Assembly: GCA_963580285.1 (NCBI GenBank)
Contig: OY757026.1
Span: 81,819,817-81,883,816 of the forward strand
Length of the DNA stretch: 64,000 bases
Reading direction: 5' to 3'
Origin: Lucinisca nassula
Taxonomy: Eukaryota > Mollusca > Bivalvia > Lucinida > Lucinidae
Shown here: one piece after another, positions 1 to 11,147 of the stretch
Layout of the letters: every line of letters begins with the position of its first letter
How positions within the stretch are numbered: the stretch's first letter is position 1
Made by a program: the position numbers and the translations under genes
The notes under the pieces: generated by a model
The model's input: the letters and a program-made list of their open reading frames with translations, nothing else
What the model was told of the DNA's origin: nothing
Databases searched by the model: none

Positions 1-637
1 AGGGTGAACAGGTTAAGTTTTTTCAACGTTTTAATGTAAAATACATGCATTCTGGTGATACTCGCACGCACGTGCATTTTCCCGCCTTTTGAAGACGATC
101 GCGCGTTCCGTTATGTGTTACAAAAACTGGCCAAATCCTTACTTTTTCTCACTTACGCACCCACCAAAATTTCAGCAAATATTTCATGCGGGTAATACAA
201 CAGAATAACAGTTTTTCCCCAGATTTTGGCTAAAAAAGGGGGGTGCGGGTAGTATGCAAATGCGGGTAGTACACACCCGAATACGGTATATATAAAAAAA
301 AAAAAATGAAGAAAATTGCATTGACATAGATTAAAATTATGAAGAAAATGTCATAATGTGTGTTAAAAGTCAAGTGAAATGTGCATAGTATTACGTGACT
401 GGTCCCTTTAAATTCAGTAGTGTGTGTGCTGAGCACATCAAGTATTATAGTGTGTGCGCTGAACACATCAAGTATTAGAGGCGTGTGAATTTTGTTCCAA
501 ATCACTGGTGAAAGGGAGTGAGTGAATGAAAAATGCACAGTGAAGCACAAAACACAATATCAACTTATTTCTGTAATATCAAAAGTAAAACATCTTGTAC
601 ATGATTCCAATCTTCACAAATGAAGAACAGCTAATTA
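1..637. other. Intergenic or intronic, possible element end
   Basis: No gene is seen. The stretch near 240-290 (GTGCGGGTAGTA repeated, then ACACCCGAATACGGTA) looks like the end of a repeat whose other end is outside the window. The stretch 350-550 is otherwise plain. Confidence 0.4.
421..480. repeat. 30-bp tandem duplication
   Basis: Two adjacent 30-bp units beginning TGTGTGTGCTGAGCACATCA and TGTGTGCGCTGAACACATCA; they differ at only a few positions. Confidence 0.8.
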
Positions 638-918
638 CATCATGAAAACACGCCTATATAATTTTGACCCCCTTGAAACCCACTTTTATGCAGCAAAACT
701 GGGGTTTACTGGGGTAAACCTTATTTTTCTTATTTCTAGTCTAAAGTGTAGATTGTGGGTACTCGTTAGAACTGCCTCAATGAGGCGGTTCTAACGACTA
801 CCCACAATCTATATTTAGAGCAGAAATAAGAAAAATATCACAATTTTTCATCTAAAACATTTTGATATCTCGTCGGTAAAGTTTACAATGTATTTGTATA
901 GGCCTGTTTTCTGATGTA
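638..918 (+). mobile_element. C1 hairpin MITE
   Basis: Ends CATCATGAAAACACGCCTATA and TATAGGCCTGTTTTCTGATG form terminal inverted repeats. The centre is the palindrome GTACTCGTTAGAACTGCCTC / GAGGCGGTTCTAACGACTAC. Non-coding. Flanking TTATTTTTCTTATTTCT and AGAAATAAGAAAAAT extend the stem. Confidence 0.85.
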
Positions 919-1106
919 TGACTGCTAAAAATTTATCTTTTCCCCTAAATTGTGATGTCTTGAAATAACTCCTTAACATGCTTTTTTAAAAGTTAAAATA
1001 AACAGGATTCTGGAAACGGGGTGGGAGACTGCAAATGAATGTGACAAGCAAAAACTGTTTCAGTCATGTGTGTTCAGTTAAGTCTCAATCAGCCTGTGTA
1101 CCAACT

Positions 1107-1407
1107 GAACCCTTATCCTGCTGAATAAATTAATTTAGCTGCACCCATCTCTGACTAACAGTCAATCAAATCACTTGATATAATGTATTTTTTTAATCCA
1201 TAAACTACATGACAAACAGTATGTGTGAGTGTTTGAGTTTTACGTCCCACCAACAGCTAAGGTCATACGGAGACAGGACCTCAGTTTAAAGACTCATCCG
1301 AAAGTTTAACAGTGTAGATCCTGATCAGATGGCCTCTTCTTCAGAAGCTCATTTATCTGGATCTATGGGGTTTGCAAAGGAGGGGGCTGGCAGGATAAGG
1401 GTTAACA
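1107..1407. mobile_element. B-type TTAA MITE interrupted by a SINE-T4 fragment
   Basis: Left end AACCCTTATCCTGCTGAATA and right end GCAGGATAAGGGTTAA match other B copies. At 1221-1306 the T4-like segment GTTTTACGTCCCACC...AAAGACTCATCCGAAAG is inserted, with AACAGT on both sides. The hairpin arms with GATCAGATGGC are partly eroded. Confidence 0.75.
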
Positions 1408-1440
1408 ATGAACATCCCTGCAATCTCAACTTCATGAAGA

Positions 1441-1481
1441 GAATAAGATGTGTTTGTGAAACAGGAACATGTCCCCAAGCC
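1441..1481 (+). mobile_element. Fragment of pearl-like element end
   Basis: AGATGTGTTTGTGAAACAGG followed by AACATGTCCCC is nearly the same as the left end of the large pearl-like element at 28278. Only this end is present. Confidence 0.55.
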
Positions 1482-1732
1482 AGATCACTTACTGTAAAAC
1501 ACTTATATTTGGTGGTCATTTAATTTTGGTGCTATTGGCGGTCAAAGAAATAACTGCCAAAATTAAAACTGGCCAATAAAGTTAAAAATAATAACAAACT
1601 AGCAGAAATTTATTTTCAATACACATCGCAAGTATGATACAGGGCGATACATTTTATCAAGGCTTTCTCTTTGCTTAACTTGTTAAATATTAAGCCATTT
1701 AGTATCCCCAACAAAATAGAAGTGGAGGCAAT

Positions 1733-2228
1733 GATCAGGAATCGATACAATCAACCCACAGTTCCCATCAGAGACACCAAAGGGAAAGAAACACAAACAT
1801 GAAAGAACAGACCTAATGGAAACATCAATAGCGGAAAGCCAAAGACAGTTACTTTCCCACAAAATGGCCAAAAGGCTATATCCAAAATAAAATAATATAA
1901 GCGACACAAACAAACAAAGACAAACCATAACAAAAATAAACCGCATCAGAAGGGTCAACCAAAACGAATTCCAGTGGGGGACTTAAAATCTATTTTACGT
2001 GGCCACAATCCTCGCCCTTACTTCCGTCGCGATTTAGACAAATAATTTGTTCAGTCCACATGAAGGCCTCCTAACTCATTAGTGCAACATCACCATGAAC
2101 ACAAATAATCAAACAACCACAGAGATGAAACAACGGTGAGGACTCGACAGCAAGAAACCACTGAAATGCTGGAGTAAAAGAAAACCAACAGTTAAGACTG
2201 ATGGGCCCGACCAGAGATAGAGCATCTG
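1733..2228 (+). repeat. Interspersed repeat R, copy 1
   Basis: Aligns over about 500 bp with 51604-52088, sharing blocks such as AAAATGGCCAAAAGGCTAT, GGAAAGCCA, GAGATGAAACAAC and GAGGACTCGACAGCA. Its first 220 bp also match the reverse of 33135-33352. No terminal repeats or clear coding potential; class unknown. Confidence 0.7.
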
Positions 2229-2357
2229 GCACCAACCAACATTACCTTGAATTAAATCTCTCTAATTGGAGATATGAAAGAATGCACCATGTCACACTGA
2301 TGTGCTATCTCCATGATATAGACTTTACTGTCTCCATTAAGGAACTTGGGTATTTGT

Positions 2358-2610
2358 CATTATAATAACATACCCCTGAGATAAAGTGCATTCTTTCATA
2401 CCTTTGCTATGTTTTTTCTTATTTATACTCAAAACATAGGCTGTGTGTGGTTGTTAGGCAATTCTAATGAGTGCCCACAACTGCCTCGTTGGGGCAGTTC
2501 TAACAACTACCTATAACCTATGTCTTAGAGCAGAAATAAGAAAAGTAATGTAAACCCCTGTAACCCTGTTTTCTCTATATAAAGTGGGGACAGACTTGTA
2601 TTTTGTGTCC
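2358..2610 (+). mobile_element. C2 hairpin MITE, diverged
   Basis: Keeps ATTATAATAACATACCCCTG, the TTATTTATACTCAAAACATAGG stem, a diverged core (GTTCTAACAACTACC), and the AACCCTGTTTTCTCTATATAAAGTGGG side typical of C2. Confidence 0.7.
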
Positions 2611-3554
2611 ATAGGTACTTGTATGGTGCAGAGCAAAGATTCTGGTCAGACTGTGCAGATGCACAGGTTGATCTGAGTCTTTACTGTAGACACGTCTGAA
2701 GACATGACTTTGCTTGAAACAGTGAAAATAATATGGGTTTATTACAGAAGCAAGTGGGCTGCAAGGGATGCCAAAAACATTGTTAAAAATAACTTAGAAA
2801 ATACAGGGGAAATGGGTAATTTTTCAAGCATAATTCCAAAACTAATGCACAGAATGCAAAATCTGATAGCATTTATACATGAACATAAACACAACAAAGG
2901 ATAACATTTCACTGGGCACTTTAAATAGTACGGGGCTTAAAAGACAGCCTTGCAGGACAGCACAGAGTCATACCTTCAGCTAACAAAATATGGAAATGAT
3001 AAATGCCTCCACTATGTCTGTATTTTTTACTTTCTGTGTGTCTGTGCACATTTGAGGTGTGCATGCATGTTTACATGTGTTGTTGCTGTTGTTGTTGCTT
3101 AATTATTTTAGTTTATTTTGTTTGTTTTGATGTTTAACTTTCATCTTGATGTTTTTTCAGCACTGAGCAAAATTATAAATTTAATAAGTATTTTATTGAT
3201 TTCAAAATCATCATAAAAATCATGTCTAATGTCACTGGATCGAAATTCCAAAAACTGCAGTTTGTCATTTTTTTAAACTAGCTCCAGAGCTACATCTACT
3301 TAATAAATGAGCTATCAATCAAGCCACTCATAGATATCATATACTTTTCCACAATTCATGCAATTTTATATTCAACTCACTCATGCTATAACTGTCATTA
3401 GCTAGCCAAGAATATGTACCTTTTCCCAGTGGCAATACAGTAGTTGTTCTAAGAAAACAATATTGATCCTGTACCTCAGGCAACTGCAACATCTTTTATA
3501 TCAGGGGATACCCAGACCCAACATTAGGATAAGACACCCATGTGAAATTATGCT
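2611..3554. other. No feature recognised
   Basis: AT-rich sequence with a short TGT/TTG-rich patch near 3060-3130. No exon-like, tRNA-like or terminal-repeat structure was seen on either strand. Confidence 0.4.
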
Positions 3555-3772
3555 TTCTTTCATTTTTCTAACATGGGTCTTCTGTCTGATGAAAACTTGT
3601 GTTTGCATATTTCTGTAACAAACAGATTTTTGAGTGCTTGTAGCAAGTTCCCACAATCTATGTTTCTGAGCAAAAATAGGAAAAATAACACATCTACCCT
3701 TGTAAATGTGATTTTTCTCTATAATAAGTCGGCTTTACAAAGGTTTCATTACACAGACTTTTTAATGTGATG
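3555..3772 (+). mobile_element. Degenerate C2 remnant
   Basis: Recognisable pieces are CTGATGAAAACTTGTG, GAGTGCTTGTAGCAAGTTCCC, ACAATCTATGTTTCTGAGCA and TTTTTCTCTATAATAAGTCGG. The core palindrome is lost. Confidence 0.5.
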
Positions 3773-4642
3773 AGCAAACTGCATTCACTATTAATTAGAT
3801 TTTTCTCCAAGAGAAATCTGATCAGTGTCTGCTCTGTTTACAATATCACCAAAAGATTCTTTCTTCAAATTTTCATACAGGGTATCCCCAAAATTTAAGA
3901 ATTTTAGAGTAAACTAATAAACTTATGCAAAAGTAATTATTGCCCTTAAAATATAAGAAGTACCAATCAAGTTAGAACCATATTAAAGAGAAATTATTGT
4001 TTAAAACATAGTACATTTAAAAAATTGTAGATTAGTCACAAAAAGCTGGGACACCAAAATGAAGATGTAACATTATTAAAGTTGAAACAAAAGCAGTTAC
4101 AGTTTCAACAGACACCAATACAACAAAATTAAGTCACCAATCAGTAATTTCACAAAGCAAACTGAACATTTATGTTAAATGTGTTAACCATATACTTTAC
4201 ATAACAATCCATTCTCACCTACTGTTTCTATCATCTAGATATCTTCTTTGAAAGCCAAGGATGGAATCATTAATTTTACTCAGAATTGCACTAATATAAA
4301 CTCTATTATTTTGCTGTCTTCCTATTAATGAATATATATGTACATTCAGTCAAACTTAAATCGCGTGAACAACTTCGAGGCAATGAAAATTTGTTAGAGA
4401 CAGGGATCGTTCAAGCCACCGGGGGTTGATCAACGTGCATGGTCAGGAGGCATAACGGGTAACAAGAATGTCTTTATATCTTCTACAAATAAAGGTACCA
4501 GTATATTGTGTGTACTTAATAGAATCATCCCATTGAGGTATTTCTGAGTACATACAAACTATTCAAGACAGAACAAGACAAAAAACTCCCTAAACCACAC
4601 CTAAATTTAGGATGTTATTGTAAGTTATGAGAAAAATTTCTA
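3773..4642. other. No gene recognised
   Basis: AT-rich. The phrase GGGTATCCCCAAAATTTAAG near 3883 resembles a transposon end, but no partner end was found. Confidence 0.35.
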
Positions 4643-4862
4643 GGCAATATGAAAACACATATAATTCTGACCCCCTTGAACCCAACTTTTTTAAAGTGAA
4701 ACTATGATTTACAAGGGTAATATTTGTCTTATTTCTGCTCGAAAATATAGATTGTGGGTGCTCATTAGAACTGGTTCAATATTTTGAGCAGAAATAAGAA
4801 AAAAAATCACAATTTTTCATCTTAAAATTTTCGTTTTAAATTTATAATGTATTTGTTTGGAC
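4643..4862 (+). mobile_element. C1 MITE with lost right hairpin arm
   Basis: Left half and right half of C1 are present, but the core breaks at ATTAGAACTGG and resumes at TTCAATATTTTGAGCAG, so it can no longer fold. Lies about 440 bp downstream of the alternative exon at 5299 in gene direction. Confidence 0.75.
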
Positions 4863-5298
4863 TCGGCCATGGTATACAAGCCATTGGTTTTAGAGTAATT
4901 TATACCTATAACTACATGTAGCACTGTCATGAATTCAAAGGGCCTGCTAAAGTCAAATTTGTTGCTCTAATGAACAACTTGAACCATCTGTCTCTAACAA
5001 TTTCAAATAATATACATGAACATCAAATCAATAAAAGCCATAGTTTGGACACATTGCTTTTTTTTTGCCTGTCCTATGGTAAGCTTTGTAAAAGTTTCAA
5101 GCTGAGATTCTAAGATCTGAAGTAAACACTTACTGAAAGTATATTTAGAGGTTTATATGGAACTGTCTATTATTAAGCTAATTTTAATAAATGCTATCCC
5201 TTTACAAATATTTTTTGTTCATTTTGTGTATAATGAGGGAGCCTTTTTTTCCCCCTTTCTCTTTACATATTTTTCTTGATTATTTTCTTTTCACTTAC
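4863..5298. other. Intron, nothing recognised
   Basis: Sequence just downstream of the last alternative exon. A cysteine-rich exon was looked for on the minus strand between 1 and 5298 and not found. Confidence 0.4.
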
Positions 5299-5501
5299 CA
5301 CATATTTTTGGATCTCCATTTGTGAAATGCTCAAACTTTTGTGTAGGACTTGAGAACAGGCTTGTCAAGTTTAGTGTTTCAATGAAACACAGCCGAGGAT
5401 TGTGTGCAATCAACACTTTTCCTATGCCCACTTGCTGCAATGAGGTCAGGCCAAGCCACTCTATTTCCATTTTTAGAACTGAGAGGGCAGCGGAGGCATA
5501 T
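5299..5501 (-). CDS. EGFR: EGFR alternative exon, version 2: last third of L domain 2
   Basis: 203 bases, 67 codons plus one base at each side, so the same entry phase (needs two upstream bases) and exit phase (one base) as 11148-11347. Reads YASAALSVLKMEIEWLGL, TSLQQVGIGKVLI, RLCFIETLNLTSLF and PKICG. Acceptor TTGCTTTAG, donor G|GTAAGTG, a strong consensus. The conserved LC cysteine, the NLT glycosylation site and the final cysteine are kept, so it is not a decayed copy. If spliced after version 1 the frame shifts and TAA is met at the tenth codon. It could also be a constitutive exon with version 1 the minor form; the sequence cannot tell usage. Confidence 0.93.
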
Positions 5502-5756
5502 CTAAAGCAATACATAAATCAAATGCCATGACATAATAATAATAAGCAACTAAGTCAATAAGTAGCAAAATCGCATACCATCTAATAACTGCACAGAAAA
5601 AATTCATCTATACTTTTTTTTATATATTTTTTTGTACACATTAGACAAAATTTACAGCAATGTCTCTTGCTTCAAGTATGTTTTCGGGACCCTGAGGTTC
5701 TAAAAAAAAAAAAAACTGAACTCGTTTTGTAAGAAATTTGCAATGCTCATTATTAT

Positions 5757-5968
5757 TAACCCTTGTCCTGCTGAGCCCGGATGTGCCTTATCTTTGAAAC
5801 AATGTAGATCCAGATCAGATGGCTTCTGAAGAAGCCATCTGATCAGAATCTTCATTGTTTGCCATCCAGCTAATGAATTTGTATCAATAATTTGCATCAA
5901 GTAATCTGATTGGCTAATAATCAGTAGTGGGTGTGACATATTTAAATATTCAGCAGGACAAGGGTTAA
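5757..5968. mobile_element. B-type TTAA MITE
   Basis: TTAACCCTTGTCCTGCTGAG at one end and CAGCAGGACAAGGGTTAA at the other; TTAA flanks suggest piggyBac-like mobilisation. The centre is a palindrome around GATGGCTTCTGAAGAAGCCATC. Confidence 0.85.
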
Positions 5969-6536
5969 GAAACTTCCTGCTTAGATCAATGGAGATTGTC
6001 ATTTGTCCAGCTCATAAATTTTAAAATGCCAACAGTTGTTGCCATTTTAAAATTTTATGAGGTGGACAAATTTAATGCTAATAAAAGACAACAGAGTATA
6101 AAAGAGTTTTATAACCGCAAGGCCAGGTTAAAAAGCTTTTTCTCAAGTGCCAGTTTTAGAAGCATAACCAAATAGGGCGGTGCTATAAACAGCAGGTTTA
6201 CAAGCAAATAGTTTCTAAAGCCAAAGGACTTTCCAGAGATTTTGAGTTTTAAAATTTTCTGCAAAATTACTACACAGAAAAACAAATAATCCAAAGAGTC
6301 ACTGTATGAAAATAAGAGCATTCTGATAATATAATAAGAGTTTACTGACGCGGATTTCTGTGAAAACCAAAGCAATTCATTCAAATGCTATGCATCATGA
6401 CTATTTAAGTTACTTCAAATGAAAACAGACTAAAGTTTAGGCTCTGTTTCTTAAATAATTACATGAGTCACGGTCAAAAGTAAAGACTTAGATTTAAAGC
6501 CTGCCAATCAGACCAGTCAGTATCTTTGCTGCAAGG
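5969..6536. other. Intron between the two alternative exons, no gene
   Basis: A short inverted repeat (TTTGTCCAGCTCATAAATTTT at 6003 against AAAATTTTATGAGGTGGACAAA at 6049) forms a remnant hairpin. The rest is unassigned. Confidence 0.4.
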
Positions 6537-6554
6537 TTTATGGTTATTTATTTT

Positions 6555-6851
6555 GTATTGGAGTTTTACGGCCCAGTCAACACTTTTTAGGTCATTTTTG
6601 AGCCAGTCAGTTTACCTATCAACACTTTCCTGGGCAGGCTTATACGTAAGCGGTTAACCAGTACAGTGCACATTCTTTCGCCAGAAACTGACAACTGCCC
6701 TTCTTGAATCAGCGGAAGGGAGAGAATGACCACAGAAAAGACTTCATGATCAATCTCCACACAAGAATGTTGCCGACCCCGGCGGGAGTCGAACCCGCGT
6801 CCTCCTGATCACCAGTCAGACGCGCATCCGACTGAGCCACTGAGGCCGGCC
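6555..6851 (-). mobile_element. SINE-T1, full length with target duplication
   Basis: Read on the minus strand it starts GGCCGGCCTCAGTGGCTCAG, with tRNA-like A box (GTGGCTCAGTCGG) and B box (GGGTTCGACTCCC). A central domain follows, then a tail ending AAAACTCCAATACAAAA. The 18-bp sequence TTTATGGTTAYTTATTTT flanks both sides (6537-6554 and 6852-6869), a retrotransposition hallmark. It is not a functional tRNA gene. Confidence 0.92.
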
Positions 6852-6959
6852 TTTATGGTTACTTATTTTTGCTGAAAAGTGAAAAAAAAAATACTTCAAA
6901 CATGCCATCTGCTAAACATGCTCAGCGCTTGACAGGGTTATTGAAGTTTTTAGATTTAA

Positions 6960-7110
6960 CACAGCTTAAAGATGGAACAAAAAAATGCACAGAGGATCGA
7001 CACTCATCTGTATCATCTATACATTTTGTTTGATATAACACAGTTTTTTTTAATGAACATGGTTCATGTTTTGAATGCCGACAATAATGTTATAAAGAGG
7101 CTGTGGTGGA
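6960..7110. repeat. Remnant of a TATAAC-type palindromic MITE
   Basis: Shares AAGATGG, CATCTATACATTTT.GTTT and GATATAACA with the element around 7400-7560; arms are eroded. Confidence 0.5.
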
Positions 7111-7394
7111 ATTGCTCTTTTAACTACCAATATTGTAATTCAGAATGCTCCACTTTTAGTTTTTTATTCATTTGTTTGTGTTTTTTTTTTCACATAAAGT
7201 GATCATTAAATCATTTCACTGTAATTAATAAGAAAAAAAAACAGCAAAAATAGAAAAAAAACCATCACATATATGTGATTGACTAACTGCACAATTCTGG
7301 TGCCAGATGTCCAAAACAAACAAAATGTCATTTACTGCATCTTTAACTGATAATTTAAAATGGCAAATATGCTAATGTTTTTACTGAAAAAAGT

Positions 7395-7570
7395 AAGTAG
7401 ACTACAACTTCATTATAACATGATTTGTTATAACACGGTTTTGGATATAACACTATTTCAAGATGGATCCCAAAAATGTATAGATTATATAGAAAAATGA
7501 CCATAAATGGTCATTTTTCTATATAATCTATACATTTTTGTTTCGATATAACATGACTGTTACACTGCTT
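7395..7570. repeat. Palindromic MITE with perfect 32-bp arms
   Basis: Arms at 7472-7503 and 7508-7539 are exact reverse complements (TGTATAGATTATATAGAAAA...), separated by four bases. The outer parts also mirror each other (TTATAACATGATTTG against GATATAACATGAC). A truncated relative is at 35795-35850. Confidence 0.85.
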
Positions 7571-8081
7571 AATTCTTTTCAGCAAAAATTCTGCTGTATT
7601 AAATATTATACATGTTCTCGCTACCATTGATTATGCTTTGAAATCTAATGAACAATGCTAAGCTTTAAATGCTTTGAACAACTCCGTCCAGAAAGGCAAT
7701 AAAATATGTTCAATTTATTGCAAACTCAATGTTTTGGCTTTTTTTATTTTATTTTACTGATCTTAAGAGAGGTAGGGTGTGCCTGCTGTGATTGTTACAA
7801 TGGATGTGCAGTTATTAGGTGGTTTACGGTATACACAGGTTAAAAACAAACAAATCACCAGCTATGTATCAGTGGCATTCAAATAATATTACACCATTCC
7901 AGAGCTTCTTGAACTAAACATTTTATTTTTCATTTCTTTAAATTCATAAAAGGTGCCTAAATCCTATGCATGATTTTCCTTATCAAAAAGTAAAGAAAAC
8001 AAAATAAAAAAAACACTCAAAACTAGCTAGGAATGACAGACAGAATCTGTCGTAAAAAAATATCCTCAATCTAGGTTTAGC
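7571..8081. other. Intron, nothing recognised
   Basis: AT-rich intron sequence without a repeat family or coding block that I can name. Confidence 0.35.
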
Positions 8082-8362
8082 TTGTTTGATTGATTAGAGG
8101 TTTAACGTCCATGTTAACACTGTAAAGGTCATTTTGGAGACGTTGCTTCCAATTTTGTGTGACTTTTACCCGGCATCTCTCCCTGCCGCCCAATGAAACC
8201 AATAGGTTTTAGAAGCATGGACAGTCCGACACTTGCATCGCTTTGCCTGGGCAGGCTTAGATCCTCTAAGCAGTTTACCAGTACTTGTGTGCGGGTCGGT
8301 TTCAGCTCTGCGTGGAAGCATCATACAGCTCATCTATTTCTTCAATCACTGATGGGCGGGGG
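8082..8362 (-). mobile_element. SINE-A
   Basis: Tail side GATTAGAGGTTTAACGTCC, then ACACTGTAAAGGTCATTTTG and TTGCTTCCAATTTTGTG, to the head with CAGCTCTGCGTGGAAGCATC. Element transcribed right to left. A short internal stretch of the ...GAGATGAAATGACAT... block is missing. Confidence 0.85.
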
Positions 8363-8912
8363 CTGCATACTATGACAGACAAGCTGAATAGTGCATCAGA
8401 ATTTCTTAATGGTTTTTATGTCTCCAGCATCTGATCAGGGTTTTCAACAGTTTTGCAAATGTCTCAATAGTTTCACATAATATAAGACGGTCTTCTTATT
8501 AGTAAATTTAAAAAATTCTCAAATACAAAAGCCCAGAAAATACAAACCTGTGTTTTAATAATCCAAAACATATCTCCCATTCACATAATGATCAAAAATG
8601 TTTTCCAGCCAAACCAAAATAAATGGATGTGTACAAATTTATAAGAAATCGAGATAAAGTAAAAATTTTAGAAAACAATGTGGTACCAAAAGTATCACCT
8701 TGCCATATTCCTCTTGTAGGCTTCTAAATATTCCAAGGCCGATTTGTTCAAAACTAATGATGTCCGTAATTAACATATTATGAAACTGTCATCATTTTTT
8801 ATACATATTTTTTTTTTGCTGAAAAAAGTGAGTAGATTTTGCATAAAGCTACTCCCATTTTTCCAGCAACTAAACCAGGGTACAAGTGTATTAGATAATG
8901 TACTTGCTAAAC
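8363..8912. other. Intron with a hairpin remnant
   Basis: Around 8805-8870, GCTGAAAAAAGTGAGTAGAT and its approximate mirror TACTCCCATTTTTCCAGC form a decayed copy of the palindrome at 25248-25306. No gene. Confidence 0.45.
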
Positions 8913-9194
8913 ACATTACGAAAACACGCCTATACAAATACAATGGAAACTTTACCGCCGAAAAAACGAACATTTTAAGATGAAAAATTGCGATATTTTT
9001 CTTATTTCTGCTCAAAATATAGATTGGGGGTACTTGTTAGAACCGCCTCGTCGAGGTGGTTCTCACGAGTACCCACAATCTATATTTTAGAGCAGAAATA
9101 AGGAAAATAAGGCTTACCCCTGTAAACCCCAGATTTACTATATGAAAGAGGGGTTCAAGGGGGTCAAAATTATATAGGCGTGTTTTCGTGATGT
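8913..9194 (-). mobile_element. C1 hairpin MITE
   Basis: Ends CATTACGAAAACACGCCTATA and TATAGGCGTGTTTTCGTGATG; core ...TTAGAACCGCCTCGTCGAGG... Orientation opposite to the copy at 4643, so the two lie inverted on either side of exon 5299-5501. Confidence 0.88.
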
Positions 9195-9197
9195 ATT

Positions 9198-9330
9198 CTG
9201 CTGAACACAACAAGACCTATCTATACAAACAGTGTAAATCCAGGTCAAATGGCTTCTGACAAAACCATCTGATCAGAATCAACACTGTCGTAAAGTTTGT
9301 TAATTTGAATAAATACATTATATCATGTGC
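9198..9330. mobile_element. B MITE, truncated
   Basis: Contains CTGCTGAACACAACAAGACC and a hairpin AAACAGTGTAAATCCAGGTC / GATCAGAATCAACACTG; one end is missing where it meets the next element. Confidence 0.65.
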
Positions 9331-9452
9331 CTACAATCTATATTTTGAGCAGAAATAAGAAAAATATCACCATTTTTCATCATGAAATTTTCATTATTTC
9401 GCCGATAAAGGCGGCAATGTATTTGTATAGGCGTGTTTGCGTAATGTTTAAC
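9331..9452 (+). mobile_element. C1 right half
   Basis: Starts inside the stem (CTACAATCTATATTTTGAGC) and runs to GTATAGGCGTGTTTGCGTAATG. The left half is absent. Confidence 0.75.
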
Positions 9453-9639
9453 TCCATTTTTCTGAAAGTCATTAGGCATTTGTAATTGGTTTGGTGATCT
9501 GAAAATGATTGTCTCTGGAATGGTGTATATACCGAACCTAGAAAGCCTTTTAAACCAAAAGAAGCCTGAAAACGGAATTCTTAAAACACCAACCTGAATT
9601 CAAGAGTAGATGACATCATAATTTTTATCTCATTTTTCT

Positions 9640-9790
9640 TCATTATTTTTCAGAGCAGAAGGAGATTTGACATTTCAGGCAAATTGTCTGCCTAAAATAA
9701 GGATGACATTCCTAGCAGACAATTCACATGAAATGTCAAGCCTTATTCTGGTGAAAAGGCTATCTGCTTTGGTTGTGATTGGCATTTTAA
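9640..9790. repeat. Inverted-repeat element remnant
   Basis: GACATTTCAGGCAAATTGTCTGC pairs with GCAGACAATTCACATGAAATGTC a few tens of bases later. A related fragment occurs at 59440-59520. Confidence 0.6.
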
Positions 9791-10108
9791 GAGTCAACAC
9801 ATCAACCCTAAATAAACATTAGTGATGGCACAGTAAAGTCACAACAACCACCAATTATCTAGAATCAAGTCAATTAGAGCAAAATTCATGCAAATGTCAT
9901 TGATGTTAAAACATATATAAAACAATATACATGAATATCAGGCCTTCTTTCTACTTAAACAAGCTTAGATTTAGGCAAAGTTAAATGCCACGAAATACAA
10001 AAAGCCGGATATGACTGGATTAAGCATTTTTTTCTTATATCTATGAGCATGTGTGAGCCACATATACTCACAACAGTCTGTGCATATCCTATCAGTCCGA
10101 ACTTATAT

Positions 10109-10323
10109 TTAACCCCTATCTTGCTGAATATTCATTTTTAAGCCGCACCCATTTCTGTCTATCAACCAATCAAATTACTTGATGCAATTTATTGCTATAA
10201 ATTAATGAAGTGAATGCCAAACAGTGTAGATCCTGATCAGATGGCTTCTTCAGAAGCCATCTGATCTGGATCTACACTGTTTGAAAAGATAGGGGTTGTC
10301 ATGAACAGCAAGATAAGGGTTAA
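10109..10323. mobile_element. B-type TTAA MITE
   Basis: Runs from TTAACCCCTATCTTGCTGAA to CAGCAAGATAAGGGTTAA with the core palindrome GATGGCTTCTTCAGAAGCCATC flanked by AACAGTGTAGATCC and GGATCTACACTGTT. Confidence 0.85.
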
Positions 10324-11147
10324 AGTCAATTTTTTTATCTTTTTTGCCACGTTTTTTGTGATAACTTCATTACTTTTTTTTTGAGCAACACATCCAGCGG
10401 GAAAGTTGTAGAGAAGCTCCGCCAACTTCTCAAAAAGGTTTCATGCCTCAAAGATAAAGGAGCAGAGCTGTAATCATAAGGAGATTTCTGTGATTTCAAG
10501 TTTGTACGAAATTTTCTGTTTCCACAAGTCCCGCCTTCATGGTGTGGTTTGAAGATTTGTTGTCTGCTTAGTGCTTGACTGAAGGATAATATTGTGGGCC
10601 ATTCCAATATTCCTGCATGTTATTCTAGGGAGAAACAAAATCACAATGACTGGTCTGGTATTTTAAATTTTTCAGCTGTGTTGGTCTTTTCTAATGGTTT
10701 GCCTACTAAAACCGTGTTTGTCATGTTTTTGACTGTCTACACTTTAATGCTTTGTATAACGTCCCTTTAGTTGGACGCTTCGTTGGCTGCACGGGATTTA
10801 CAGAATGCGGAGTTTGATCCGGGCGGCATTGTTTTTCAAATGTCCCTTTTGTGAGTTTTCCAATGAATATTGGTAAACAGTGAAACAGAAGATAAAGTAT
10901 ATGCCCAGGGCTTACAACACAGGGAGACATCATTTTCAGTCTTAACAACACAGGGAGATATCATTAGTTGAAATTTACAGAACTCATGCCTAATCCAGTC
11001 AAAAGGTCAGATTTTTATGCATAAAACAGCAACCAAACAATCACACACACACAAGGAAAACTGGTTGTTAAGTGCATGCACTCCTGTCATCATGATCAAA
11101 TTTATGCATGCATCACAGTGACCATGAACAGGAAGTATGATACTAAC
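10324..11147. other. Intron downstream of alternative exon version 1
   Basis: No exon recognised. The segment 10811-10866 (GATCCGGGCGGCATTGTTTT, CAAATGTCCCTTTTGTG) is the reverse of 29588-29640, so it is another dispersed repeat of unknown class. Confidence 0.5.

Noticed and set aside
1683..1958. 91-codon minus frame with hydrophobic segments, similar frame at 33184
   Set aside because: Both lie in dispersed repeat R, the similarity is due to the DNA repeat and the frames are not conserved in copy 3.
1..5298. Downstream EGFR exons (second cysteine-rich domain, transmembrane, kinase)
   Set aside because: Searched the minus strand for cysteine-rich or kinase motifs with splice sites; none seen, so they are presumed to lie outside the window.
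6770..6851. tRNA gene on the minus strand
   Set aside because: A and B boxes are present but the sequence continues into a SINE body with tail and target duplication; the cloverleaf is not required to be intact. The same applies to 35531, 34893, 42728 and 57582.
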